DNA of 64,000 nt, taken from positions 62,001 through 126,000 of the forward strand of contig JAZKDB010000004.1 in the NCBI GenBank assembly GCA_040387755.1, read 5' to 3'. This document shows positions 25,500 through 34,733 of this stretch, piece after piece (position 1 is the stretch's first letter; each line of letters starts with the position of its first letter). The position numbers and the translations under genes were made by a program. The stretch is from Rurimicrobium sp040387755 (GTDB lineage Bacteria > Bacteroidota > Bacteroidia > Chitinophagales > Chitinophagaceae). Under the pieces are notes generated by a model, which searched no databases, was not told the DNA's origin, and worked only from the letters and a program-made list of their open reading frames with translations.

Positions 25500-28400
25500 C
25501 TATCTAATTAAGGTGACATCACCCTTCAATTCATAGAATAAACCATCTAAGCATTTGTACTTGACATAGTATTGGTAAACACCCATATCCTGAGCTTTAC
25601 CGGCAAATGTACCATCCCAACCTTCTGTGTCAGTGCTTCCAGACTCAAATACTGTCTGACCCCATCTGTTCATAATTCTGAAGGTAACAATATCCTGACG
25701 GCCATCACGTATCGGACGGAATAAATCATTTCGCTTATCACCATTAGGTGTAAATGCATTGGGGAAAGCCATTTCGCAACAAGCTTCTGCATTTACAAAA
25801 ACACTGTCCGAGGATTTACAACCGTACATACTTTCTACATCCACACGAACAAAAGCTGGCGCGTTCATTCTGTCGGATGCAATATGTGTGGTGTCAATAT
25901 CAAAATAGTACTCAGGATACCATTTGTATTTGTAGGTAGAATCTCTGAATGCAGTGAATACGACCGTATCTCTTGAACAAATTTTACCAATAAGCACGCT
26001 GGTGTCTTGTCCATAATTAGTCACTTTGCTCTTAGAGAGAATCTTAGCAAAAGGACGATCTCTAACAATTACTTCCTGATTAATCATCAAAGATGGGCAA
26101 CCACGATGGTAAACAACTAATCCAAGAATTTTAGTTCCGGGAGTTGACCAATAAACGCCATAAGGGCCACCGTTGATTGTTTCATTCACCAGTTTACCAC
26201 CATCCCAATTCCAAACATAATTCTCAATATTGGGTGTTGCGGTATCAATAGTTACAGTTACCGGCACATTGATACAAGCATTGTATACTGAATCAATATC
26301 TGCCGTTGGTGCACGTCTTACTGTGATTGTATCATTGATTTTAGAAGTTGCGCATTTACCATTGTTTACATAAAGGCTTACTATTTTATCTCCAAATTCA
26401 TTGAATTGGAAAACCACCGGCCCCTGACCTCCGCCACTTATAAATGTTGCGTCTGTTGTAAACCATTTGTATTCGTAAGTTGAAGGAGCATTACCAAAAT
26501 AAGTAAAGCTTGCAGTGTCATACTGACAAACATTAGGTTTTGTATGCAGAATGATTCCGTTTGGTTGTTCGTAAACAATTACCCTTACTCTAACTCTGTC
26601 ACTTTCACAACCATTGATGGTTTGTGTAACATAATAATCCATTGTATCTGGGAAACCTGTTGGAGGTATCGGGCTGATAGTACTGGCCACGCCACCCGCA
26701 GAGTCAAGATACCATTTCAGGTCTACACCTTTTGCTGCCAAATCGGGCACCTGAAGCTGACAATAAGTAACCGGTGATTTTACTACCGGAGGACCAGGCT
26801 TAAGTAATACATTCACCACAACTTTTCCCCTGTCGCTGACACAGCCATTTACTGTTTGCGTCAGGTAGAATGTGGCAGTATTAGGAGTATGTGTTGGCAA
26901 AACAGGAGCGTTGGTATCTCCAAATCCACCTACAGGAACATTGTACCAAATCACATTTTTTCCATCAGTTCTCAATTTGCCATCCGGCTCATACTGGCAC
27001 ATATTTGCATTCAACACATTGGGCACTGGAGGTTTTGGATAAACAATTACTTCTACTGCCTGAGGAGATGAAGTGCGGCCACCCGAAGTTGCTGTTACGT
27101 AGTAAGTACCTGTAAGTGATGGAGCAGCATCAACAAAAGTAATTTTAGGACCTATACCAGTAAAACCACCCGGACCTGTCCATGAAAATACAACGGGAGT
27201 ATCGGCAACGCTGAATACATTCATCACAACAGAATCATGTTCACAAACTATCAAACGACCTGTAACGGTTGGCTTGCCAAAATTCAATATTTTAATAGGA
27301 TAATCATGAGTTTCACCGTCAGGATAAGTGCCACAAGAATTAATGTCAGATAAAGCCGATGCAGAAGCATATACAATTCTCATAGCCGTCAAACCTTTCA
27401 ATGCAGTTGTTGGCACGGTAAAATCTCCTATTGCTGTTTGCGGAACAGGTTGTGCCGCGCTATAAGTATTGGCATATACCATTTCCTTTTCGCCTGCAGG
27501 ATTGATGATGTCATATTTACCATCCTGATTATAATCTATAAATACTTTTACGGCTCTGTTTCTGGCAACACCGTCGCAGGCACCCAAACGCATGGTAACG
27601 GAATAACCTGTACCTGGCTCCAATTCTGCCGGAGGCAATTTTAACGCTCCGGAGGTATAATCTTCGTATAAACCAGCACTGATAGAACATGGAGAAAGAT
27701 TATAAAGACCTGCCAATCCTACGCTCAGGATGTCTTCTTTGGTGTTATCACTGGCAGCAGAAGCACAGTCGCATTTGTAAGGAGCTGACTGAGGTACATA
27801 CACAGTGGTAGAAGTACCGCTAAGCGCTTTAGCTACACAAGTAACAATACAACGATAATAAGTAGATACTGTTTGATAGGCTTTTTTATTAACCGTAGTT
27901 GTGGACGCAGCTCCAAGATTAGTCCATGGACCAGTTGGAGTCAGACTCCATTGCCACTGAAAGGACAGACCATTACTCAAACTTACACCGCTCAGTCCTA
28001 ACAAAAGACTATCATCATATAAGCAAAAATCGGGAGGACTGGGCAAAGTAGCAAATGCCGTACCGGCTGAAGGTGCACTACTACAAGTGTCAAACTTGTT
28101 ATTAAAATAAGCATTTGGGCGACTAGTAACGGTTCCTGTGGTTGACACACCAGTGTAATCACAAATAGAAATACCCATGGTACTACTGGTAGGCACGTAG
28201 GTACGAGAGCCATTAAATCCTAAACCCGTAGTCCATTCTACACTTGCATTTGCACTAGATATACCACTCCAAAAACATGTACCTATTACAATATTGTCAT
28301 AACCATTCCAATAAAATGGGCTTGAAAATTTAAAGTAGTTCATCCCTAATACAGGGAAGTATGCTATAACAGGATCATAAACCACTAAATTCAATCCGGT

Positions 28401-28811
28401 TTGCCATGTTAAAGCTGTAGTAGTTAAAGTACCTGCAGCCGGAGGAGGAGGCGTAGTTACACCACTTCCTATCGTTCCTGTACCAGGTCCTATATAAATT
28501 TTAAAATTTGTATGTAAGTAGGTACCTGTAACGTCCAGCACATTAAAACCAATAGAATCAATCCAGCCCGGTTTCATACCAGCAGCAACAAGTTCAGAAG
28601 CTCTGTATAAATACTGAGCTTTTTGTCCTAAATTGTCATTACCAAAAGGAGTAGGATATTGGGTTGCCGAGTTACCAGTGGTACCAGTACCAATCTTTAT
28701 CAACTGTGCAGAGGCATCCGTAAGGCTGCTGAGCAGCAATGCTCCGGCACAAAGCAGTTTTTTGGTAAGTGAAAAATGGCGACTCATGGGTTTGATAAAT
28801 GTTGTATTCAT
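25500..28811 (-). CDS. Large surface protein with GEVED domain and type B T9SS signal
   Basis: A 1103-residue secreted protein. The start is set at the ATG 28809-28811; a TTG 30 nt upstream adds only hydrophilic residues. A signal peptide ends ...DASAQ. An N-terminal beta-domain is followed by a GEVED domain (VFIDYNQDGKYDI; SCGTYPDGETHDYPI), then several Ig/PKD-like modules with paired cysteines (residues about 530-1000). The last 95 residues are the gliding-motility-associated C-terminal domain (CHU_C/type B signal): FPNAFTPNGDKRNDLFRP, then RWGQTVFES, WDGTFAGK and a final strand. It is probably exported by the T9SS and surface-attached with help from a PorP/SprF-type protein. Adhesion is the likely role; ligands are unknown. 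Confidence 0.9.
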   Translation of the reverse strand: MNTTFIKPMSRHFSLTKKLLCAGALLLSSLTDASAQLIKIGTGTTGNSATQYPTPFGNDNLGQKAQYLYRASELVAAGMKPGWIDSIGFNVLDVTGTYLHTNFKIYIGPGTGTIGSGVTTPPPPAAGTLTTTALTWQTGLNLVVYDPVIAYFPVLGMNYFKFSSPFYWNGYDNIVIGTCFWSGISSANASVEWTTGLGFNGSRTYVPTSSTMGISICDYTGVSTTGTVTSRPNAYFNNKFDTCSSAPSAGTAFATLPSPPDFCLYDDSLLLGLSGVSLSNGLSFQWQWSLTPTGPWTNLGAASTTTVNKKAYQTVSTYYRCIVTCVAKALSGTSTTVYVPQSAPYKCDCASAASDNTKEDILSVGLAGLYNLSPCSISAGLYEDYTSGALKLPPAELEPGTGYSVTMRLGACDGVARNRAVKVFIDYNQDGKYDIINPAGEKEMVYANTYSAAQPVPQTAIGDFTVPTTALKGLTAMRIVYASASALSDINSCGTYPDGETHDYPIKILNFGKPTVTGRLIVCEHDSVVMNVFSVADTPVVFSWTGPGGFTGIGPKITFVDAAPSLTGTYYVTATSGGRTSSPQAVEVIVYPKPPVPNVLNANMCQYEPDGKLRTDGKNVIWYNVPVGGFGDTNAPVLPTHTPNTATFYLTQTVNGCVSDRGKVVVNVLLKPGPPVVKSPVTYCQLQVPDLAAKGVDLKWYLDSAGGVASTISPIPPTGFPDTMDYYVTQTINGCESDRVRVRVIVYEQPNGIILHTKPNVCQYDTASFTYFGNAPSTYEYKWFTTDATFISGGGQGPVVFQFNEFGDKIVSLYVNNGKCATSKINDTITVRRAPTADIDSVYNACINVPVTVTIDTATPNIENYVWNWDGGKLVNETINGGPYGVYWSTPGTKILGLVVYHRGCPSLMINQEVIVRDRPFAKILSKSKVTNYGQDTSVLIGKICSRDTVVFTAFRDSTYKYKWYPEYYFDIDTTHIASDRMNAPAFVRVDVESMYGCKSSDSVFVNAEACCEMAFPNAFTPNGDKRNDLFRPIRDGRQDIVTFRIMNRWGQTVFESGSTDTEGWDGTFAGKAQDMGVYQYYVKYKCLDGLFYELKGDVTLIR

Positions 28812-28960
28812 CTTCTGTTGTTTTAAATAAGTGTAATTCAACTATTCCTTCAATAGTTAAAACGCCCTTAAAATTAGGTAGATTTTCTTAAAAAAAGAAA
28901 TCCTGTTTTAAAACTATTTTTTTTTACTATGTATTGTATTCTAAAAATATAATCCAGAAG

Positions 28961-31249
28961 CTAGTTTTGCTTTACAAAAACAGAACTATACCTTTTTTCC
29001 TCTGTCTGCACCACGCAATAATACACAGCGTTGGGTAAATCTGCAATATCTAGGCTCAAATAAAGTCCGGAGACATCCTTTTTTACACTTTTCATTTCCT
29101 GTCCAAGACTATTATAAATAATAACAGACGCATTTTTTCCGGAAATGGTTTGCTGTAGTTTTATATGAATTTCATTTTGTGCGGGGTTAGGGAATAGAAG
29201 AAAATCATCTTCTTCGACAACCGCTTCTTTAATATCAACAGCTAAGGCCTGTTTAAATAACAATAATCCACCATATACATTTCCAATTACCATATCATAT
29301 TTGCCATCACCATCAATATCTGTAATTGCCGGAGCTGACATATATGAAGTAAAAGCAGAATGCGTAGACAGTATATATGAATAAGCACTGTCCATCCGTG
29401 TATAGGCCGAAAATACATTACCGCCTTCGAAACCTGTATATCTGAAAATACGACCAGAGCGACTACCCATTACCAGATATTCTTTTGGCGAATTATCTAT
29501 TCGACCAATAAAAGGCGTAGAATGCCCTGATGCTATTTTCTCAGGATCAGATTTGACAAAACCAAGTTCATTATTGGTGAACGTTAAAGAGTGGCTGCCG
29601 GCTGTAGTACTGCCATTTTTATAATAAAACAAGTAACCCATCTGGTCGCCAATCAATAAATCTTTAACACCATCGGCATCAATATCATATACCAAAGGCA
29701 CGGCATAACCATTTGTTTCGATAGGGGTACCCGAAGCATCTTTGAGCGCAATGGCTGTACCCCCCCAAAAAGGAGTAGCGGTAGCAGAAGGGGCTGTATT
29801 ACGGATATAATCGATAGTTCCGTTAATATGCCCCATCAACAAATCATCTTTGCCATCATTATCAATATCACCAATACCTATAGAAAGACCTTTATATCTT
29901 AGTGCTGACAAACCCAAAAAATCGTCAGTAATCATATCAAAAGAAGGATTACCAATTGTGCTGGTATTTTGTAAATACATAATCCGGGAAATATATTGCC
30001 CTGAGCTTGCTTCATAATATCCTTTGTTACCTACAAATAAATCCGGCTTTCCATCACGATTATAGTCGTAAAAGAAAGGATAAGAATTTGAACCTGCATC
30101 AATCGCATCAGATACCAAAAAAGTATCCCCCTGATATTTAAAAGAAGGGTATTTATCAGTGGCAATATTTTTATAAAACTGACTGCACTTGTAATTTTCA
30201 GAACCTGATGGTGCATTTGGCGAAACCATCAAATCGCGCTTTCCGTCCTGATCCATATCAACGTGGAAAGCCGCAGCCCACTGAGCAATTTTAACAGTAT
30301 CTCCGAGTGTAGTCCAAGTGGTATCCTGAAACACCATACTGTCTCTTACACCAGAAGGGAATTTTCCATTGCGCAAATAAACGATATAGTTAAAAGCCCT
30401 GTGTCCATCTAATACATCATAGTCATTATCGCCGTCAATATCTATAAGACAAGGCGTATTTCCACCATCTGTAACCTTATATGTTCCTCCTTCTGAGGGA
30501 TCTGCTTTTTTAAGCAAAGCAGAGTTATTGCAATAAACACCTAAATCGTGCGACCTCAGATAAGATTGCTTCATTTTCCCCCAGCATCTATCGGCCAACC
30601 TGATAACAATAGAATCACTTGAAAATCCCTTTTCGACCTGTGTATTCTGATACCAATTCATATAATAACCATCTCCATAATAAGATAGAAAGTCCAGATC
30701 ACCATCGTTGTCCACATCTACTATTGCAGGTATATCACCTGGGTTAACCTCTGCATTGATATCTCCAATTGTAGATTTGTCGTTGTTGTAATACAAAGAC
30801 TTATAAAAGGTAAAACACAACTCATTGGCCGAGTTATAATAGCCTTTATGCACTGTGAATCCAGTAAAACCCGCCTCAAACAAATCAGAAATATTATCTC
30901 CGTTATAGTCCCGCATGATCAAATAATAAGAGCATAATGGGAAGTTTTTGGCATATTGAGGGCGATATCGGTAATTGGGAGATGAAGGTGAACCGTAATT
31001 AATAAAAGTCTTTACAGACAATTGATCCGGCTGATAAATGACTAAATCTTTTAGACCATCATTATTCAAATCGGCTATGGAAAACTGCGGATTATTAAGA
31101 CCTCCACACCAAGCAAGCACTTTCTGCACCCCTGCACGGCTTACCACTGCGCTAGAGTCTTCTTCGTATACCTTACCCTGAAATTGTGCATTTGACAAAA
31201 ATCCGGAGGTCAAAAAAATCAGTAATAGAATGGGTTTTAGTGTTTTCAT
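28961..31249 (-). CDS. FG-GAP/VCBS repeat secreted protein with type A T9SS signal
   Basis: A 762-residue exported protein. After the signal peptide (MKTLKPILLLIFLTSGFLSN) it contains nine calcium-binding D-x-[DN]-x-[DN]-[GN]-x-x-D motifs, for example DLNNDGLKD, DYNRDGKPD and DIDGDGKYD, spread along the chain as in FG-GAP beta-propellers. The last 75 or so residues are a type A sorting signal: FLLFPNPAQNEIHIKL, then VIIYNSLGQEMK, ending VFVKQN. A surface-anchored, calcium-dependent binding protein is likely. It starts 6 bp after the SDR gene stop, so the two share a transcript. It is followed by another T9SS cargo gene. Confidence 0.92.
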   Translation of the reverse strand: MKTLKPILLLIFLTSGFLSNAQFQGKVYEEDSSAVVSRAGVQKVLAWCGGLNNPQFSIADLNNDGLKDLVIYQPDQLSVKTFINYGSPSSPNYRYRPQYAKNFPLCSYYLIMRDYNGDNISDLFEAGFTGFTVHKGYYNSANELCFTFYKSLYYNNDKSTIGDINAEVNPGDIPAIVDVDNDGDLDFLSYYGDGYYMNWYQNTQVEKGFSSDSIVIRLADRCWGKMKQSYLRSHDLGVYCNNSALLKKADPSEGGTYKVTDGGNTPCLIDIDGDNDYDVLDGHRAFNYIVYLRNGKFPSGVRDSMVFQDTTWTTLGDTVKIAQWAAAFHVDMDQDGKRDLMVSPNAPSGSENYKCSQFYKNIATDKYPSFKYQGDTFLVSDAIDAGSNSYPFFYDYNRDGKPDLFVGNKGYYEASSGQYISRIMYLQNTSTIGNPSFDMITDDFLGLSALRYKGLSIGIGDIDNDGKDDLLMGHINGTIDYIRNTAPSATATPFWGGTAIALKDASGTPIETNGYAVPLVYDIDADGVKDLLIGDQMGYLFYYKNGSTTAGSHSLTFTNNELGFVKSDPEKIASGHSTPFIGRIDNSPKEYLVMGSRSGRIFRYTGFEGGNVFSAYTRMDSAYSYILSTHSAFTSYMSAPAITDIDGDGKYDMVIGNVYGGLLLFKQALAVDIKEAVVEEDDFLLFPNPAQNEIHIKLQQTISGKNASVIIYNSLGQEMKSVKKDVSGLYLSLDIADLPNAVYYCVVQTEEKRYSSVFVKQN

Positions 31250-31255
31250 GGTTTT

Positions 31256-32074
31256 CTATTTTTTGTATTTGAGCAAGGGCGAATCGGGTTCTTTTAAAAA
31301 TAAGTTGTAGACTTTATTATCAACAAAAGAAGGAATGAGCTTATTCAACCAAACAGCCATTTTACCCTGAAGTGTCATCACCACGGTGCGTTTCCTCAAT
31401 TCCATCGCCTTGATTATTCTTTGTGCACATTCTTCTGCACTCATTAATTTTCCTTCATCCAGAGGTGTTTCCTTTTGCGCAGCACCATTGGCACTCAATG
31501 CGGTATTACGAATGTTTGATGCTGTAAATCCGGGGCTTACCCACATTACATGGGCACCAGTATGCAATAATTCTGTTCTTAATGACTCCAAAAAACCCTG
31601 CATAGCAAATTTAGAGGAAGAATATCCGGTACGGGCCGGCAAACCCCTGTAACCCGCAATAGAAGATACACCGGCAATAATTCCTTTAGATTGCAGAATA
31701 GAAGGAAGGGCATATTTACACATATATACTGTACCCCAAAAATTAATATCCATCAGTTCCCTCAGAACATCCAGTTCCACATCTTCAAACAAAGCACGCA
31801 TGCTTATACCGGCGTTATTTATCAGGGCATCTATAGCCCCCCATTTCGTAATTACATCCGAAACAAAGCTTTTGCAATCATCTTCCTTACTGACATCTGC
31901 TGCAACCAGCAATAAATTATTGTTATCAAAATCCTTAAATGCATCCCTAAGCTTATCCAGATTGCGGGCACATAATGCTACCTTGGCTCCCTGAGCCAAA
32001 AAGCCTGCTGCCATTGCTTTACCAATACCTGAAGAAGCTCCGGTGATCACAACAATTTTATCCTGAAAATACAT
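31256..32074 (-). CDS. Short-chain dehydrogenase/reductase
   Basis: A 272-residue classical SDR. It has the NAD(P)-binding TGASSGIGKA glycine motif near the N-terminus, the structural NNAGIS motif and the catalytic Tyr-x3-Lys in TGYSSSKFAMQG, with Ser in GVSSIAG. A C-terminal hydrophobic segment may lie on the membrane. The ATG at 32072-32074 is preferred over a GTG two codons upstream. The substrate cannot be deduced; similar proteins act on lipids, steroids or sugars. The pairing with a T9SS cargo gene 6 bp downstream seems incidental. Confidence 0.92.
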   Translation of the reverse strand: MYFQDKIVVITGASSGIGKAMAAGFLAQGAKVALCARNLDKLRDAFKDFDNNNLLLVAADVSKEDDCKSFVSDVITKWGAIDALINNAGISMRALFEDVELDVLRELMDINFWGTVYMCKYALPSILQSKGIIAGVSSIAGYRGLPARTGYSSSKFAMQGFLESLRTELLHTGAHVMWVSPGFTASNIRNTALSANGAAQKETPLDEGKLMSAEECAQRIIKAMELRKRTVVMTLQGKMAVWLNKLIPSFVDNKVYNLFLKEPDSPLLKYKK

Positions 32075-32097
32075 ATTCACCCTACAAATTTACACAA

Positions 32098-32105
32098 CAA
32101 AAATA
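32098..32105 (-). promoter_or_regulatory. Putative -7 promoter element of the SDR gene
   Basis: The minus strand reads TATTTTTG, matching TAnnTTTG, 23 nt before the chosen ATG. Confidence 0.45.
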
Positions 32106-32203
32106 TAGTATTTCTTTAGAAGTATTTTTATAAATAAAGTCTAGTATATTCGCTATTAGTAGACAGCTATTTCGCAACAATTTATCTCAAAAATCGAAAG
32201 CAC

Positions 32204-33223
32204 TTGACAGAAATTATCATCAACCTTGAAACCATCAACCCCATTGAATTTGTAGGGGTGAACAATAGCAAATTTGACATTCTTAAAAAGCGTTTTCCCG
32301 CGTTAAAAATCCTTTCAAGGGGCACGCAATTAAAGGTTTCGGGAAAACCGGAAGAAGTAGAAAATGCTTCTGTAAAAATTAATCAAATCATTAGTTATCT
32401 GGAACGCAACGGACATATCTCCGAAAACTACTTTTCACGCATACTCGGTGATGACGAGTTGGGCGAATTAAGTGCAGAAGAATTATCCAGTAATGATGTT
32501 CTTGTATTTGGGCCAAACGGCAAAGTAATACGTGCCAAAACGCCCAACCAAAAACTGATGACCACTACTTCGGACAAAAATGACATCACTTTTGCAATAG
32601 GCCCAGCAGGTACCGGTAAAACTTATACAGCTGTTGCACTGGCCGTCCGTGCGCTTAAAAACAAAGCTGTGCGCAAAATCATCCTGACACGCCCTGCAGT
32701 AGAGGCAGGTGAAAATCTAGGTTTCCTTCCGGGTGATTTAAAAGAAAAGATTGACCCATATTTGCGCCCACTCTACGATGCACTTGATGATATGATACCT
32801 GCTGATAAATTGAACTATTATATGACCAATAGGGTTATAGAAGTAGCCCCTTTGGCCTATATGCGTGGTCGTACATTGGATAATGCTTTTATTATTTTGG
32901 ATGAAGCCCAAAATACTACTGATCTTCAGCTTAAAATGTTCCTAACGAGAATAGGGGCAAATGCCAAAGCCATTATCACAGGCGATATAACACAAATTGA
33001 CTTACCCAAAAACATGAAATCCGGTCTGGCAAAGGCAGAACGCATCTTGAATAAGATTGATGGCATTGGATTTATTAAACTGGATGAAAGTGATGTAGTA
33101 CGTCACAGATTGGTAAAAATGATCATTCGTGCTTATGACAAAGCTCAGGAACAGGAAGAAAAACAAGAAGAAGAGCAAAAAGAACTACGCCGTAAGCAAA
33201 GACTTGAACAGCGCAGCGAATAA
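32204..33223 (+). CDS. PhoH-family ATPase
   Basis: A 339-residue PhoH-like P-loop ATPase, a family tied to RNA metabolism and often encoded near ybeY. A small N-terminal KH-like region (NNSKFDILKKRFPALKILSRG) is followed by Walker A GPAGTGKTYTA (near residue 135), the TRPAVEAGENLGFLPGD segment and Walker B-like IILDEAQNT. A highly charged Glu/Gln/Lys tail ends the protein. The start is a TTG: the N-terminal residues TEIIINLETINPIEF are family-typical and no ATG lies before them. No ybeY lies next to it. The precise role is not settled for the family. Confidence 0.93.
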   Translation: MTEIIINLETINPIEFVGVNNSKFDILKKRFPALKILSRGTQLKVSGKPEEVENASVKINQIISYLERNGHISENYFSRILGDDELGELSAEELSSNDVLVFGPNGKVIRAKTPNQKLMTTTSDKNDITFAIGPAGTGKTYTAVALAVRALKNKAVRKIILTRPAVEAGENLGFLPGDLKEKIDPYLRPLYDALDDMIPADKLNYYMTNRVIEVAPLAYMRGRTLDNAFIILDEAQNTTDLQLKMFLTRIGANAKAIITGDITQIDLPKNMKSGLAKAERILNKIDGIGFIKLDESDVVRHRLVKMIIRAYDKAQEQEEKQEEEQKELRRKQRLEQRSE

Positions 33224-33261
33224 TTTTTTCTACTTCGTATTGACATTTTAATTTTTCTATC

Positions 33262-33269
33262 TACCTTCG
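33262..33269 (+). promoter_or_regulatory. Putative -7 promoter element (variant) of the small lipoprotein
   Basis: TACCTTCG differs from TAnnTTTG only at the seventh base and lies 19 nt before the start codon. The same variant precedes pckA. Confidence 0.45.
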
Positions 33270-33288
33270 GTACGTCAAAAAATACACA

Positions 33289-33537
33289 ATGAAATTATTT
33301 AACACCTTGTTTTTTTCAGTAGCAGTCATTGCTTTATTCACCACCAGTTCTTGTACGAAAGAGTATGTTTGTCAGTGTACAATTAGCTATTCGGGCATTG
33401 CCGGACTACCTGACACCATGGTGAATGAATATCAAATCAGGGATACAAAATCTAAAGCTAAATCGATTTGCGAAGGGAATTCTGCAAATTTTGAAAAAGA
33501 CAATGTAAAAACTGTAGAGACTTGTAAATTGTTTTAA
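33289..33537 (+). CDS. Small Cys-containing lipoprotein
   Basis: An 82-residue predicted lipoprotein with a signal peptide and a lipobox-like TSSC at about residue 22. The mature part has four further cysteines (CQC at residues 29-31, one in SICEG, one in ETCKLF), which could form two disulphides in the periplasm. It has its own promoter-like element and a good terminator 22 bp downstream, which supports a real, monocistronic gene. I know of no function for this protein. Confidence 0.7.
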   Translation: MKLFNTLFFSVAVIALFTTSSCTKEYVCQCTISYSGIAGLPDTMVNEYQIRDTKSKAKSICEGNSANFEKDNVKTVETCKLF

Positions 33538-33559
33538 GAGCCTATAAGAATTACTTTTG

Positions 33560-33594
33560 CGGCAGCAGGTTTATACCTTGCTGCCGTTTTTTTT
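33560..33594 (+). terminator. Terminator after the small lipoprotein
   Basis: CGGCAGCA (33560-33567) pairs with TGCTGCCG (33579-33586), with two more inner G-C pairs after a one-base bulge. Eight T residues follow. Confidence 0.88.
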
Positions 33595-33620
33595 ATCAAT
33601 TTTGAACAATTTGTTACGCC

Positions 33621-33851
33621 ATGAACGACCAGATAAAATGGACTTCGGTCTATAAAACAATCAACAAATTCGAAGCTGAAGTGATTAAAGGAAATATCGA
33701 AAATGAAGGAATTCCCTGCGTTGTTGTCAATAAGCAGGATAGTTCCTATCTCACGCTCATACCGGGCATGGTAGAACTTCATGTACCCGAAAATCAAATG
33801 CAGCAGGCATTGGACATTATACAACAACAAACCAAAGAAGAAACAGAATAA
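33621..33851 (+). CDS. DUF2007 family small protein
   Basis: A 76-residue protein matching the DUF2007 pattern: WTSVYKTINKFEAEVIKGNI, a GIPCVVVNKQDSSY turn and a C-terminal VELHVPENQMQQALDII. The family is annotated as putative signal-transducing, but no mechanism is known. It is the first gene of a three-gene run with an outer-membrane-like protein (3-bp gap) and a PafA-like phosphatase. Confidence 0.85.
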   Translation: MNDQIKWTSVYKTINKFEAEVIKGNIENEGIPCVVVNKQDSSYLTLIPGMVELHVPENQMQQALDIIQQQTKEETE

Positions 33852-33854
33852 TTC

Positions 33855-34733
33855 ATGAATCAATTCTACAAAAAGAGTGGCTTTGCGCTCATTTCAGCCT
33901 TAATATTAAGCCTCGGTACTTTTGCACAAAACACCGATTACGTCGGCAAAAAAGGCCAACTTTATTTTTCGTGGGGGTACAATAAAGAATGGTATACCCA
34001 GAGCAACATTCATGTCCGTCAGGAAGCATTAGGGAATGACTACACCTTTCGGAATGTGATTGGCAAAGACAAACCAGGCTGGAATACTACCAGCATTTTC
34101 AAGCAAGCTATATCGATACCGCAATACAATTATCGCATGGGATATTGGTTTAAAGACAACTGGGGATTTGAAATCAACTTTGACCATACCAAATATCAGG
34201 TGGAGCAGCAACAATTACTGCATCTGGAAGGTAAAATGAATTTTTTACCTGTAGATACTTATTTGATTAATAGAGGCAATCTATTGTGGCAATTGAATAA
34301 CGGAGCCAACTTCTTTCTATTCAATATTGTTCACCGAATTCAAGTACCCCGACTTCAGTATAAGAACTTCAATGTTTCGTTACTGATGAAAGGTGGTATT
34401 GGTTTTATGACACCCCATGTAGAAAATACCATTTTGGGGAAAAGTAACGACAAAGGTTTTCAGTTTGGCGGATGGGATATTGGTGCAGAAGCTGCCCTAC
34501 GATTTACTTTCTTCAAATATGCTTATCTGGAGTATTGCAACAAAGCTGTTTATGCCCGTTATTCTGGATTGAAAGTGTATCAAGGTACTGCCAGACAAGC
34601 ATTTGGTTGCTATGAGATGATAGCAAATATTGGTTTTAATGTGCCCATTTGTACCGGTAAAAAGAAAAACGCTGAACCTAAAACTGAAGGTAGCATCACA
34701 CCAGTTCCGAAGAATGAAAAAGATACTGAATAG
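33855..34733 (+). CDS. Outer-membrane beta-barrel-like protein
   Basis: A 292-residue exported protein. The signal peptide ends GTFAQ (residue 25). The mature sequence is dominated by alternating aromatic and polar residues with conserved-looking turns (YFSWGYNKEWY; WGFEINFDHTKYQ; AALRFTFFKYAYLEYCNK), which suggests a barrel of eight to ten strands. A charged Lys/Glu/Pro tail follows the last strand. It starts 3 bp after the DUF2007 gene and overlaps the phosphatase start by 20 bp. The function is unknown; a small porin or lipid-handling barrel is possible. Confidence 0.7.
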   Translation: MNQFYKKSGFALISALILSLGTFAQNTDYVGKKGQLYFSWGYNKEWYTQSNIHVRQEALGNDYTFRNVIGKDKPGWNTTSIFKQAISIPQYNYRMGYWFKDNWGFEINFDHTKYQVEQQQLLHLEGKMNFLPVDTYLINRGNLLWQLNNGANFFLFNIVHRIQVPRLQYKNFNVSLLMKGGIGFMTPHVENTILGKSNDKGFQFGGWDIGAEAALRFTFFKYAYLEYCNKAVYARYSGLKVYQGTARQAFGCYEMIANIGFNVPICTGKKKNAEPKTEGSITPVPKNEKDTE

